A stretch of 64,000 nucleotides of DNA. It comes from Macrosoma leucophasiata. Its lineage: Eukaryota; Arthropoda; Insecta; Lepidoptera; Hedylidae. The first letter of the stretch is position 1. Every line of letters starts with the position of its first letter. The translations under genes and the position numbers were made by a program. Location of the stretch: positions 22,368,501 to 22,432,500 of the forward strand of contig JAWQUS010000010.1 in NCBI GenBank assembly GCA_036365455.1. The letters run 5' to 3'. Below are positions 22,576 to 33,134 of this stretch, piece after piece. The notes beneath the pieces are model-generated. The model saw nothing but the letters and a program-made list of their open reading frames with translations, made no database searches and was not told the DNA's origin.

Positions 22576-23831
22576 AAGTATCTTCACGCCAGGTCCCTAA
22601 CGGGGTAAGCAGAGAGTGTAGAGCGCCAGACATCCCGGTTCTGACAAACCTCTCGTGCCTCGTCTACCTTCATCATTCTCTTCATACATGCACGCCGATT
22701 CCTAAGACTTTTGACCCCACCATCAGACAGAACTCGACCTATTTGGTCATGGTAGGTCAGCCTTGGTCTTCCTGGGCCTCTGCAACCATCCACATTCGCA
22801 TTGTATATCTGTTTAGTCATTCGCTCATTCGACATTCTTTCTATATGCCCGAACCATCGGAGCATGCCTTTTTTCATTTTTACACCGATACTATAATTCA
22901 CACAAAGTCTCTTTCTTACATCTTCATTACGAACGCGATCGGTGAGTGATACACCGCAGATCTTGCGCAAAGATCTCATCTCGACCGCGTTCAACTTACT
23001 TTCATGCTCTTTCCTGCATACCCAGCTCTCGCTTCCATATAAAAGCGTTGGAGTAAGTACAGCATTATGTACGGCTAGTCGAGCCCGCTGGCTGAGATGT
23101 TTAGATTCTAGCAGCTTACCCAACGCTCCATTCACGCAATTCCCAGCAAGCACTCTTCTTTCTATGTCAGTGGTGTACCTACCATCCTTGCTAAAAGCAC
23201 ATCCAAGATATACAATTTCATCAACCTGTTCTAACACTGAATCATCTACTACTACCCTTGCATTTGTTCTCTGTTCATCTCTTTCAAATACTAATACTTT
23301 AGTTTTATCCACATTCAATTGTAAGCCTTTCTCCATACAATCCTCTTTCATGACTGTGACTAGTGCTTGTAGCCCAGATGGTGTAGAGCTAACAATTACC
23401 GCATCATCTGCGTAAAGCAGACAGTTCACCACTAAGTCACCCATACGCACTCCCACATCCATCAACTTCACCCTCTGGAGGCATTTGTCCAGATATATAA
23501 TAAACAGCCCAGACGAAAGCACGCAACCCTGTTTGACACCGATGTTAACATCAAACCAGGGTGACATGTTACCATCTACCCGCACACATGCTTGACAGCC
23601 CACATACGTGGACTGTATTGCACGGAGCAGACTGCCATCAATACCATACTCTGGCAAAATGTCCCACAGCTCCTTTCGTAATACCCTATCAAACGCCTTC
23701 TCCAAATCCACAAAACCGCAGAAAACCTTCTGGCTCACAGCAAGATGCTTCTCTACGATGTTGCGGAGGGAGAAAACTTGATCCATACATCCTCTTCCAG
23801 TTCTGAAACCACCCTGTGCATCCCACAACAA
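22576..23831 (-). mobile_element. 5'-truncated RTE-type LINE inserted in LINE ORF1
   Basis: A 415-codon open frame on the minus strand starts within the reverse transcriptase (QGGFRTGRGCMDQVF). It contains FVDLEKAFDRVLR, GVKQGCVLSSGLF, CLLYADDAVIV with the catalytic Asp pair, and the RTE-clade C-terminus (LYGSESWVCRKE, RMSNERMTKQIYN, GRPRLTYHDQIG). The frame reaches the element end without a break, so the insertion is recent. The endonuclease and the N-terminal RT are lost by 5' truncation. The 3' end tggcgtgaagatac is followed by (TTC)n, which may be tail or the host LINE's serine-rich coding stretch. Fragments of the same family lie at 5505 and 60462. Confidence 0.9.
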
Positions 23832-24446
23832 ATAGCATTTGCTATATTACATATAACATTGTTAATATTATAAGCTATCAGCGTAGCCAGTAATTTCCTA
23901 TATTTTTTGGGAAGATACATAGTTTCCCGTGTCAATTTAAATCCACTAATAAACTTATTAGTGTCAAAATAAAATAATTTGTCACTATGACGACAAGTCA
24001 ATGTATGAATTACATTGTTCAAATAATAAATACAATTATTTTCCCTTTGTGTCAATGATTCTGAGTAGGGAAATGCACAAACCATTATATTTTTAACATT
24101 CAGATTTAATAAGGTATCAACACCATCAACAATGTCCTTTTTTTTGAGACCTAAGCTATTTCCCAACATTATTATTAAAGTTGAATCACTGTCAATTTTT
24201 GTATTCTTAATTTTATTAATTATTTGCTTATATGATTGGTCAGGGTAGCAATGATTAATTATATTGCTTGTCAAATGATCCTTTAATAAGGATCCAAAAC
24301 CTGATCCCAATCTATCTGAAAATAGCAATGTTTTATATGTGCCATCAATCTGAGTATTTGCAGATGTGTTCGGAGTAATGATTGTAGGCACAGAAGCTTT
24401 TGGACAGTGAGAACAAGTAATTAAATTGTTCTTAGTTAATGATTCA

Positions 24447-24579
24447 AACTCAAACTCAAACTCAAACTCAAAAATTCATTTAATCACTTGGAAATAATAG
24501 AATTTGCTTGTGATAGGTCAAATTACAAATATAAAATTAAAGCGAATAACAACTGATACGTTGATTAATATGTCAAAGT
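24447..24579 (-). mobile_element. 133-bp 3'-end copy of the same CR1-like family inserted in ORF1
   Basis: The sequence equals the final 130 bp and (GAGTTT)n tail of the surrounding LINE's own 3' UTR. It is flanked by the 7-bp repeat TGATTCA at 24440-24446 and 24580-24586. This is a self-family insertion, same orientation, and it causes the ORF1 frameshift. Removing insert and one repeat restores a continuous reading frame, which supports the interpretation. Confidence 0.92.
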
Positions 24580-25416
24580 TGATTCATATCTCTCTGCATT
24601 GTATGTGACTAAGTCAACAAGTTCACTAGCCTCTTGTAAACGTTGAGATAGTTGAACTTGTAATGCTTTATATTTATTAAAGATTGCCTTAATTTCTTGA
24701 TCTTTTTGGAGTAATTGTCGTGTAAAGTCTCGTGAGTCAGTATCATGTGAGTGCCTGGAAAGCTCTAATTCAACACAGAAAGCATCTAACTCTTTTATTA
24801 AATTTGATCGCTGTTCCCTTAGTTTATTTTTTGATTTAACAGCACGTTTTAATGAATTTAATGATTTTAGTTTCCTTTTAATATTTTTATTCAGGGGTCT
24901 ATACTTTTTGAATTTATTCCTACTACTCAAAATTGGACACTGCTTAATGGTATCATCACCAGTCAAGTCTATTGTTAACAATTGCTTGTTATGTATTTCA
25001 CTGAGATTCGAAGTGGTACCGACCAACTCATTGTACAAACTATGGGTATAAAACGATTGTTCATTAATTTTAGCTTCTTCCATATTTGCAATTGTCTTAT
25101 GAGCATCACAAACTTCACTTTCCAGTTCTGAAATACGTTGCAAGGCTTGTTCATATGTTTCACCACACTGTTGAAAGGTTGAAATGACCATTTGAAATTG
25201 TTGAACTTGGTCGAGTAAGTCTACATATTTAATATGATTTTCTGCCAACTCATTTTTCAGTGAAGTATTTTTGTCTATTAATTGTTTCAATTCCACTTCA
25301 CCATCTTCCCGTTCCTGTAGTAGTTGTTTGCAGAGTAATTTTGTTGACTCAAGTTCTTTCAGCGTAGATCTCAGTTTGTCCTCCATTTCACGGGTGGTCG
25401 CTCTACGTGTCATCAT

Positions 25417-26170
25417 ATTCTAGACAGGTTATTTTATGAATTAACACCTGAAATATTATTTACAGAAGCTTAATAAAAGGTTTCAAGAGACAAAAGGGAT
25501 ACAATAGGGATATAGTAAGTAAATGACTAATAATACTAGAAAAAAGAGAAAGTATGTTAGAATACAGATGGAAACTCATACAAAAAAGAAAAAGAACATA
25601 GCAAGAAAGTAGTGTTATATTTTATATTAAATATGTTAACTTTTAAACAAAAATGAGACAGAAAAGAACACAGCAAGAAGTGTTATATTTAATAATTAAT
25701 TTTACATTATAACCTATCTTTAACTTATTAATCTTTATATTGATTAATGCTCAAACTTAATTACACAGGACAACAAATCGGTTAATAGTATTTTTATGAT
25801 TTGTTTAGTACATAAGTTGTGTATAAATGTAGTGAGATGAGTGTCTGTGGCTAATGTTTCTCATCTATTTCACTTCCACTACATAGTCAAGTGAAAAGAG
25901 AATAAACTGTGCCTGTATGTATGTATTTGACGAAGCTCACAAAATGAGCAGTATAAATAGCAAGTAGAACAATAAATAGTGTAACAAAATACTTAATAAA
26001 CTAAAATTATTGAAGAGTTTTATTGTCTGCGGCTATTGTTAGTTCATCAATTTTACTTCCACATATTGTCAAGTAAAATGAGTATTAAACAGAGCCTATG
26101 AGTACTGGACGAAGCTCACTAAGTGAGCAGTGTAATGAATACTGTTATATATAGGGATTTACTACAAAAA
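25417..26170 (-). promoter_or_regulatory. LINE 5' UTR with two tandem-repeat sets
   Basis: Two diverged units, about 25846-25995 and 26020-26165, share cttccac..tagtcaagt, gacgaagctcac and gagcagt.taa. A second pair is at about 25590-25640 and 25655-25700 (agaacatagcaagaa / agaacacagcaagaa and gtgttatattt). Tandem 5' UTR monomers often carry LINE promoter activity; that role is inferred. The upstream boundary is uncertain. Confidence 0.55.
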
Positions 26171-27040
26171 TACATGAATTAAAGGCAATACTCCCCAGGT
26201 TTTACAGCGATTTTTCAAATCTGACCGTTGGGTCGACGTCAGCTATTTCAAAGTCGTCTTTCTTAATGATTTAGCCGCAGATCACCTCGCCAACATTTGT
26301 CCGTTTAAATTGTATATAATTATTGAATATTACACTATTAATACTAATAACAATCACTAAAACTAATTTTTATACATTAATTAAATACGAGCTACAAATT
26401 TTGACAACACACCGTGGTCAATGGTTCTATTTGTTACGTTATCATATTGCAGACAAAAACGAAGCAATTAATAAATAATTTTATAGAGTACTGTTTGATT
26501 TTTTAAACCGAGCAATAATTTAAATAATATTATTAGGTATAGAGCCTGTGCACAAGTTAAAAGATGATAACGTTGAACGAGACCGGTACAAATGTTAGCT
26601 TGTCCTATTCTGACCCTATAAGAAATCACCCAACGTGACCAATATGTTTTTACTTCAAAAAGGAAACTGGTAAAAAAATATCCGCTGCGGTGAGCCGCTA
26701 CATCATAAACTACATCTCAACAAGCAACTCTCACTTTTACTAAATCTTACATTGTGGATTATTCAAGTACATTTCATTATTGCAGTGACCATACAATCAA
26801 CACAATTTACACACAGTCGCAGCGAAGAAACCTAACCTTAAACAATGGTGGGCGATATTTACAGTCCAGTAAGACTAGTAAATGAAGTCGCTTCGTTGCG
26901 TAACCCATTGTTCGTAAGCCTCCAGCTTGGCTTCAGTGACGTGACAACAGCTTGATTGCTCGATTAGAACATTTTGTTCGGGCTTTAGAGCGAAGTTATT
27001 TTTTACAAACGTTAGTATTGGCTTTTGTGTTTTGTTTTAG
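26171..27040. other. Sequence between the LINE and the 27-kb SINE
   Basis: 26171-26320 may still be LINE 5' end (aacctggggagtattgcc on the minus strand). The rest is AT-rich; 26830-27000 is less AT-rich and looks unique. There is no long frame. Confidence 0.4.
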
Positions 27041-27116
27041 CCAAACAATGTTTATAGCGTGGATCAGTTTTGTCGCAACGTGTATAGCCTCGGTTTCTGT
27101 TTCATTGCCTCACTAG
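27041..27116 (+). CDS. Possible signal-peptide exon running into a SINE
   Basis: After an acceptor-like run (tgttttgttttag at 27028-27040) the sequence ccaaacaATG opens MFIAWISFVATCIASVSVS, which has a good translation-start context and a hydrophobic signal-peptide profile. Four codons later the frame stops within SINE A, which starts at about 27104. No donor site follows before the SINE. It could be the start of a secreted-protein gene disrupted by the SINE, or chance: it is only about 19 non-SINE codons long. Confidence 0.22.
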
Positions 27117-27413
27117 CTTAGTGGAAGCAGGCCACTACTACTACACTGGGGTCCTGGGTTCGATACTCGGGTCGGGGGCTATCAGTGATAACGGTGTTAA
27201 ATCCTTTATCTGCGTTTTTATTGCAATTTTTCCATTTTTTAATTTTTTTTTCTATCTCAGAGTTTGGTGATGTGCCCAGAGATGTCGACAGACTCGCCAC
27301 CTGTTACATGGGCCAAAAACATAACTGGATAATCGTGGGTGATTGCATGTATGCATTAATGCATGCATTTATCTCTGCCTACCCCTTCGGGGATTACAGG
27401 CGTGAAGTTACGT
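27104..27413 (+). repeat. tRNA-headed SINE (family A)
   Basis: The head attgcctcactagcttagtggaagcagg is followed by ctgggttcgatactcgggtcgggg (B box with one change) and the standard body and gtgaagttacg end. It is diverged by several substitutions. Confidence 0.87.
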
Positions 27414-27452
27414 AAAACAATTTTTTTTTATTGTACTCATTTAGGCGGCACG

Positions 27453-27750
27453 TTTTTACTGGTGGTAGAGTTTCAGTGTAGGAACTCGAGGCCGTAGGCA
27501 CCACCGCGTTACCTAGTCTATTTGCCAAATGGTACTGTTCAGCAATATCGTGTTCCGGTGAGATGGTAATGTAGGGCCCCGTTATAAATATCACAGAGAC
27601 ATGTCATAACAACTAAGGTCTCAGGGGTAGCAACGCATCTGTATTTCGACGTTCGGTCTTTGTGAGGGTACCTATAGGCTTCAGTCATCACTTTACATCA
27701 ATGTGAACTGCATGCTTGTTTGCCACATTCATTACATAAAAAAAATATAA
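27453..27750 (+). repeat. ACTGGTGGTAG-family repeat, full length
   Basis: tttttactggtggtagagtttcag at the head and gcttgtttgccacattcattacataaaaaaa at the tail. Confidence 0.88.
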
Positions 27751-28769
27751 TGATGATATAATAATCATATTCAAACATCAGTTGTAGATATCTGGGATTG
27801 TCTTTTTGCTTCTTATATCCAGGTGTCTTTAAATAGCCGAAGAACTCAGCAATCTAAATCCTATTAACTTGAAATAAGAATTAATCATTTAAAACACAAA
27901 GCAACAACTTTTACCGGCAAATTGAAGCGTACACAAGTTGAAAATATATTTTTAAAACATTTTCACTTATTTCTTCTCTTAAGTGGCGAGTTTTATATAT
28001 AATTCATCATTACATGTAGTAACCGATTTCCCGCAACATCCTTTGACATCAGTCCTCATAACATAGTGAACAGCTTAGCCTCCATACAAGACGTTAGCAG
28101 GGCAAAGCCAGTAATTAGATTGCGAAGAATATTGCAACGCCCCAGGAAAACCCATTTCGAAGGCAATTTTAGAGAGGGTACCCAACAAAACGATGTGGGA
28201 CTCGATCGACGATAACGTTTCGACCTTCCATTTTTAGTTAAGTCAACTTTAAATTACTATTTCAAACTGGAAACATGTCCACTGCAAGTTTAATAGCTTC
28301 GAACATGGTGCAACATTGGAATTACAGCGGTGGTGCTACCAAACAACTGAATACGAAGCGAATAATGCAGAAAATTTTTAGTACAGTGCTGGTTTTCCAT
28401 CAAACTCCTGAATTATATTTCAAAGAAATTCTTCAATGTATGGGTTAAATGCGAAAATCAGGTAGTGTTTTATGGTTTCGAGGTAGACAGGCATGTTTGT
28501 TTTACGTTCATTCAATCAGTCGCCCCAGTGAATGTTGATTGGCAAATAAGGTGCGTGTATCTGACGTAATTTTTTTTTACAACTGGTCGTATATCAACTA
28601 CCCGTCTACAGAGAAATTCATGTTCAATATAAATATGTTGTAAATATTTTATTTTCGTGACAGCTCATTGATAAATTCAACCGTTTAAAAAATGCATGTA
28701 TGTTTCAAATAAGAAAGAATATTACATTGTTTTCTTTTCTCCTTAGTTCAAGAAACCATCATCTGCTAG
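27751..28769. other. 1 kb of unique-looking DNA
   Basis: No open frame above about 40 codons, no repeat family recognised and no RNA gene seen. Confidence 0.5.
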
Positions 28770-28910
28770 CATAGAGCAACACGGGCAACTGGCCGCGACG
28801 GACCGGATGGGAGTAGCAATTAATAGCAGGCTTTCCCCTCTGTCAAAGTGCAAGACCAAATGGTCCTATCGGACCGGTCCACCGCGACCGGTGGGCCGAG
28901 TTGCTCTATG
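28770..28910. mobile_element. MITE, CATAGAGCAAC family, 141-bp deletion derivative with 8-bp duplication
   Basis: The termini catagagcaacacggg and ttgctctatg are complementary over about 45 bp with changes. The interior is reduced to the sub-terminal ggctttcccctctgtcaaagt block. TCTGCTAG stands on both sides (28762-28769 and 28911-28918). Confidence 0.9.
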
Positions 28911-29550
28911 TCTGCTAGGCTGAAATGTGGTCTAAAATCTCGTTCAACTTTACTTGTGTATGAATTTAGTGAATTTGGAGATATTGGTCGATATCGTCAA
29001 ATATTAATGTGTACTTAAACCCATTCCCTATCCCATTGCAAACACAATAGCTCAGACAATGCAAATGCTCACATTTGATTCATGGGACTGGTAGGTAATT
29101 TAGGAAATTATTATCATAGAATGGAGGATATAGGAATGCCTAAAATTTTGTTTTTTTTTTTCAATTCTCAGTAACTCCGGAGTTTGAGGAGGCTCACCCT
29201 TCTATGACATGGGTTTAAGAACAAAACTGATGTCACAATAACATGTATCCGTGCGAATGAAAAACGTGGTTGGTACTTGACATTATATATGCAAAATTAT
29301 ATATTATGGATTATCTCGAAATGTTTTTTTAGTAAGTATACGATTTTTCAGACATGATCATTAATAATTGTTGATTTTTTGACTTGAAAACGTCGTATAA
29401 ATCGATGAACAAGGGCTGCACGCACGGAAAAGTGTCACGTTCCACCTGAGCCGAGCGTGCAAGTGAGAGCACGGAGCAAACAATAGAGGCACGATCGGCC
29501 TAAGCGATGGGCTTGTGACGCATGTTTTCTTATTCACGTAAAAGTGTAGT
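28911..29550. other. Unique-looking intergenic DNA
   Basis: 29230-29255 (aacatgtatccgtgcgaa) resembles the 3' region of the Helitron at 4615, possibly a Helitron scrap. Otherwise nothing. Confidence 0.45.
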
Positions 29551-29838
29551 TTTTACTGGTGGTAGAGTTCCAGTGACGGAGCTCGCGGGCGTAGGCACCA
29601 CCGCATTACCTAATATACTTGCCGCTAAATGGTAGTGTTCAGCACTATCGTGTTCCGGTCAGGTGGTACGGCCCTGTAATTTCAAGCACAGAGGCATATC
29701 ACCTAATGCCTCAGGAGTGGCAGCGCATCTGCATTTTGAACTCTGGTCATTGTGTGGGTGTCTATAGGCTGCAGTCATAACTTAACATCAATGTGAACTG
29801 CATGCTTGTTTGCCATTTTTATTACATAAAAAAAAAGT
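29551..29838 (+). repeat. ACTGGTGGTAG-family repeat, full length
   Basis: Well preserved from tttttactggtggtagagttcc to tttattacataaaaaaaaa, with a short deletion in the ggtggtaatgtacggccc block. Confidence 0.9.
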
Positions 29839-30315
29839 AAATAAATACATTAATTAATTAATTCATTCAAAATGTGAGGGGCTGTTTGATCTAGATACAA
29901 GTTATCACGTAAAATTATCGTCCGATTTTATATACAGTCAATTTTTTCCGATAGTTACATCTTCAATATTTTTCACTTTGTGACATTATCACACTATAAT
30001 CCCTCCACCATCACAAGAATACTACACAAGAACGCGATGTAAATTGAAAATCTCTTTTCGGAGTTCAAATGGCCCCTCAGCCTTTGTGCATTTTCCATAC
30101 GATCGTACCTTTCGCCGCGCAGTAATATAAGATTGACGCAATGATGTGAGACCTTATAGAATGTCACGTTATTATTAAATCGCATTGAGGGGTTATTAAT
30201 AAGTCTAGTGATGGCTCGCGGGAAACAGTATTGGAAATTATGAGACATGGTTATAATTCTGCAATATTTCAAGGTCTGATATTTAGTTGGAAAGCGTTTT
30301 TTTATGTATAGCCAT

Positions 30316-30384
30316 CGTAGAGCAACGCGGGCCCCCGGCGCGGCGGACCGGAGCCGCCGCGACCGGGGCCGGCGTTGCTCTATG
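30316..30384. mobile_element. Minimal 69-bp MITE (CATAGAGCAAC family), nearly all inverted repeat
   Basis: cgtagagcaacgcgggc and gccggcgttgctctatg face each other with almost no interior. The palindrome continues into the flanks: 30287-30315 mirrors 30385-30417 except for one extra tgta, so the flanks are inverted rather than directly repeated. Confidence 0.85.
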
Positions 30385-30770
30385 ATGGCTATACATACAT
30401 AAAAAAACGCGTTCCAACGCGACCGGTGAGGACCATACTATAGGTGACCATAGTTCAACGTATTAATAACTTGACATCCCATCAGGTTGCGCATCATTGC
30501 GTCAATGTCGTATATTGTTACGCGACGAAAAGTACAGTATGGAAAATACACAAAGCCTGAGGGGCCGTTTGATCTCTGAATAGAGATTTTCAATTTACAC
30601 GGCATCCTTGTGGGTGGGTGTTCTTTTATCGATATTTTATATTAAAAAACTAACGTTTACACAGAGACATAACAACTTAGACATCAGGGGTGGCAACGCA
30701 TTTGCAATTTGACCTCTGGGCTGCAATCATCACTTAACATCAATGTGAACTGTATATTTGTTTGCTTATA

Positions 30771-31035
30771 CACAGAGAAACTCGGCCCACCGGTCACGGC
30801 GGTCTGGAGAGGAGTAGCCATAGCGTTTATTACCGATGCAAAACAGTCTGTCATTTTTGCGGGGGAAATAGGTGTGACACACACTTACACTACAAAAATC
30901 GACTATTACTACGAAACTCACAACTTGACTTGACAGGCATAGGACCATTTGGTCTTGTACTTTGACAGATGGGAAAGCCTGCATATGTCTACTCCCCTCC
31001 GATCCGCCGCGGCCGGTGGCCCGTTTTGCTCTGTG
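30771..31035. mobile_element. MITE (CATAGAGCAAC family) at the centre of the large palindrome
   Basis: The termini cacagagaaactcggcccacc and ggtggcccgttttgctctgtg are diverged from the family but complementary to each other. The interior (aaaacagtctgtca, aaatcg.ctattactac, gggaaagcctgcatatg) matches the copies at 39908 and 63179. The flanks ttgcttata / tataagcaa are inverted, not direct, so this is the loop of an inverted duplication rather than a fresh insertion. Confidence 0.85.
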
Positions 31036-31378
31036 TATAAGCAAACAAATATACAGTTCACATTGATGTTAAGTGATGATTGCAGCCCATAGATATCTAC
31101 ACAAAATCCAGAGGTCAAAGTGCAAATGCGTTGCCACCCCTGATATCTAGTTGTTATGTCTCTGTGTTAACGTTAGTCTTTTAATATAAAATATCGATAA
31201 AAGAACACCCACCCACAAGGATGCCGTGTAAATTGAAAATCTCTATTCAGAGATCAAACAGCCCCTCAGGCTTTGTGTATTTTCCATACTGTACTTTTAG
31301 TCGCGTAACAATATACGAGATTGACGCAATGATGCGCAACCTGATGGGATGTCAAGTTATTAATACGTTGAACTATGG

Positions 31379-32360
31379 CTTATTGAGTAAAAAAATTTAT
31401 AGAAAATAAAGAAAAAACGGAAAGAAAAATTTTACATGATGGTATGGTACGATAGCAAGGATCAGGGTAATATAATAACATTTAGGGAGTTAAGGCCCTA
31501 ATTAGGGCGACCGGATCGGCCCGGTCAGCCTAACGCCCTAACTACACACAGTACAAATAAGAACAGTATGGAAACTAAGTACAAAACATTCAAAACGGCA
31601 CACTCACACAAACATGCGCATCGACGCTGTGGCTGAGTTAAAGCCCTGTCGACCGGATAGTGTAATAAACCGCAATCCGGTGCGAGGCCACGCTCACCCT
31701 TTCTGCCGGACCCTGAATACCGTGTCGTGTAATAGCCTTTTAAGATGACCACATGCACACTACTTTACACTGATGCTATGAATAATGCCAACAAACAAAT
31801 AATTAAACCACAAACATAGTTACTGCTTTATTTGTACAACTTAAATAAAAAATATCTTTGTTCGTAGTTATTTCAGCATCAGTCTACCTAAATTCACTGT
31901 TACTCAGAAAACTCAAACAATGGTGTTTATTTGTGAACTTTAATACACATCAAAGTCAGAGCATTCATAACATCTGCAGAAACAGTTAACAAACTAAATT
32001 TAATAGTAACTAAGTGACAGGTGTTGCATTCTAACTAGATTTTAGGGACCGGTTTTTCAGTATGAGAGGGAGCGGAAAAGAAAAACTGTTTCTAATGAAA
32101 AATGTCAAGCAAGTGTTTTATTGCCGCGCAATATCATCTGTTAGTTTCGGACAGTTTTGATCACGGATATCTTTTGAATTTAGAAGGAGTGGTTGAATAA
32201 CAACAATTCGAATTTATTTGCAACTTGAATAGGAATAGGAATAGGAATTGAAAAAATAAAAATCCAATATTTGAATAGGATTCCTGGTTAAAAAACGCAA
32301 CTTATTATTTATTATTTTATGCATAAGTACGCAAGTTAATCTATATCAAAAATAGCAGGT
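31379..32360. other. Intergenic DNA with a MITE scrap
   Basis: 31547-31627 matches the right part of the MITE at 51024-51187 in inverted orientation (cacagtacaaataagaacagtatgg...aacatgcgcatcga). 31385-31435 holds the gaaaaaacggaaagaaaaattt flank of the tRNA-palindrome family without the tRNA. The rest is AT-rich. Confidence 0.6.
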
Positions 32361-32369
32361 AGTTTAGAA

Positions 32370-32530
32370 ATTAAAGCAAAATGAAAAGATAAATTTGACT
32401 TCGGGTAGGAATCGAACGCTACCGAAGTCCCACTTAGTTTAGTGGTAAAGCGGCTGGACTGGTTATCCTGAGGTCGCAAGGTTAATTCCTGTCCGAAGTC
32501 AACATTTTCTTGCCATTTTTTATTTAATTT
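32370..32530. repeat. Palindromic tRNA-like repeat, copy 2 (shortened left arm)
   Basis: The tRNA-like unit at about 32429-32501 has A box tagtttagtggtaaagc and a damaged B box (aaggttaattcct). The left arm 32397-32424 carries an inverted scrap of the same tRNA 3' end (gacttcgggtaggaatcgaac) joined directly to taccgaagtc. The flank aaatttgacttcggg / gaagtcaacattttcttgcc matches the copy at 9075. Confidence 0.72.
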
Positions 32531-33045
32531 CTAAGTCATTCGCATTTGTTATTGCAAAAAAAAAATATTACAATAGCAGGAAGGATAAACGGAAGGATAT
32601 TCTGATTAAAAAATAATTAAGAAACGTCTTATTTGCCCTGCGCTAATATTTTGAAACATTTATTTCGAATGATCAAATAAATATTTCCGATATCCGATTA
32701 CTTCGTTTACGTTAACGATTTACGAAGCTCCAAAACATCCTCAGGAAAGACTAATTAGAATCGCTCTCGCTTCCTTCTATCAACCTGTGTGCACCTGCGG
32801 CTAAACCGCGTGGTGCAGTTTGCGGCGCTCTTCATAGTAAACGTAAGTGTATACAACTACCTAACTTTACAAGCGTTTAGTTACAAAATGCGTTTATGTG
32901 CCAGTGTTGTTGTGGAATATGTGGTTTTATGGGTATTTTTGCTTTATGGGGAACAAATATAATGATGAATAAGATATAGAAATATTTACAATTTTCGGCA
33001 AATATCCTCCTTTTGTTTACTGCTTCTTACGTTTTATCTTTGCCA
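32531..33045. other. Intergenic DNA, nothing supported
   Basis: 32770-32850 is less AT-rich (tgtgcacctgcggctaaaccgcgtggtgcagtttgcggcgc) and 32845 has a donor-like acgtaagtg, but no coherent exon is visible. Confidence 0.4.
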
Positions 33046-33134
33046 AAGATAACTGTGTAATAATCCTTTATCTCTGGTTTTACTGGGGTTATTCCATTTT
33101 TTTGAAGTTTTCCAGTGCCTCGGAGTTTGGTAAT
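33046..33134 (+). repeat. SINE A fragment serving as insertion target of the LINE
   Basis: It shows the SINE A body words taatcctttatctctgg, gttattccattttttt, gaagttttccagt and cggagtttggtaat. It stops exactly where the (ATC/ATT)-type tail of the LINE on the minus strand begins (atgatgataatgatgataaa). Confidence 0.75.

Larger units (their letters stand above)
22352..25416 (-). pseudogene. LINE ORF1: coiled coil, CxxC motif and esterase-like domain, split by two insertions
   Basis: The first part (25416-24587) is a Lys/Glu/Leu-rich protein with long coiled-coil heptads (MEDKLRSTLKELES...) and a basic centre. The frame resumes after the 133-bp insertion as LTKNNLITCSHCPKAS and runs through LLFSDRLGSGFG, IIMLGNSLG and FYFDTNKFISGF. 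This order resembles the SGNH/GDSL-esterase domain of CR1 ORF1 proteins, but the usual DxxH end is not visible, so the domain call is tentative. The frame breaks at the RTE insertion near 23831 and resumes at about 22570 with a Ser-rich tail ending TAA near 22352. ORF1 proteins bind the element RNA; an esterase could act on membranes. This is inference from the family. Confidence 0.72.
18981..26170 (-). mobile_element. Nearly complete CR1-like LINE with two nested insertions
   Basis: On the minus strand the order is: AT-rich 5' region with tandem repeats (about 26170-25417), ORF1 (25416-22352, split by insertions at 24447-24579 and about 22576-23831), ORF2 (22418-19392, endonuclease plus reverse transcriptase, one internal TAG) and a 3' UTR ending in (GAGTTT)n at 18983-19007. 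ORF1 and ORF2 overlap by about 65 bp in different frames. The hexamer tail, the QN-QGL / TEHWL endonuclease blocks and the ORF1 architecture fit the CR1 group. The exact 5' end and the outer target duplication were not found. Apart from the amber codon and the insertions it looks young. Confidence 0.88.
29990..31378. repeat. Triple alternating inverted duplication with MITEs at both turn points
   Basis: A unit containing gtaaattgaaaatctct, ccctcag.ctttgtg.attttccata and ttgacgcaatgatg occurs three times: plus orientation at about 30035-30190 (diverged), minus at 30448-30625 and plus at 31215-31378. The latter two belong to a palindrome of about 930 bp. The arms 30448-30780 and about 31030-31378 are roughly 95% identical and also include scraps of the ACTGGTGGTAG family (30660-30770 and 31048-31172). 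A CATAGAGCAAC-family MITE fills each turn point (30316-30384 and 30771-31035). Confidence 0.88.

Noticed and set aside
22461..22949. 162-codon plus-strand frame
   Set aside because: It is antisense to the RTE reverse transcriptase and LINE ORF1; the minus strand carries the conserved motifs.
22942..23415. 157-codon plus-strand frame
   Set aside because: Antisense shadow of the RTE coding sequence with no independent motif.
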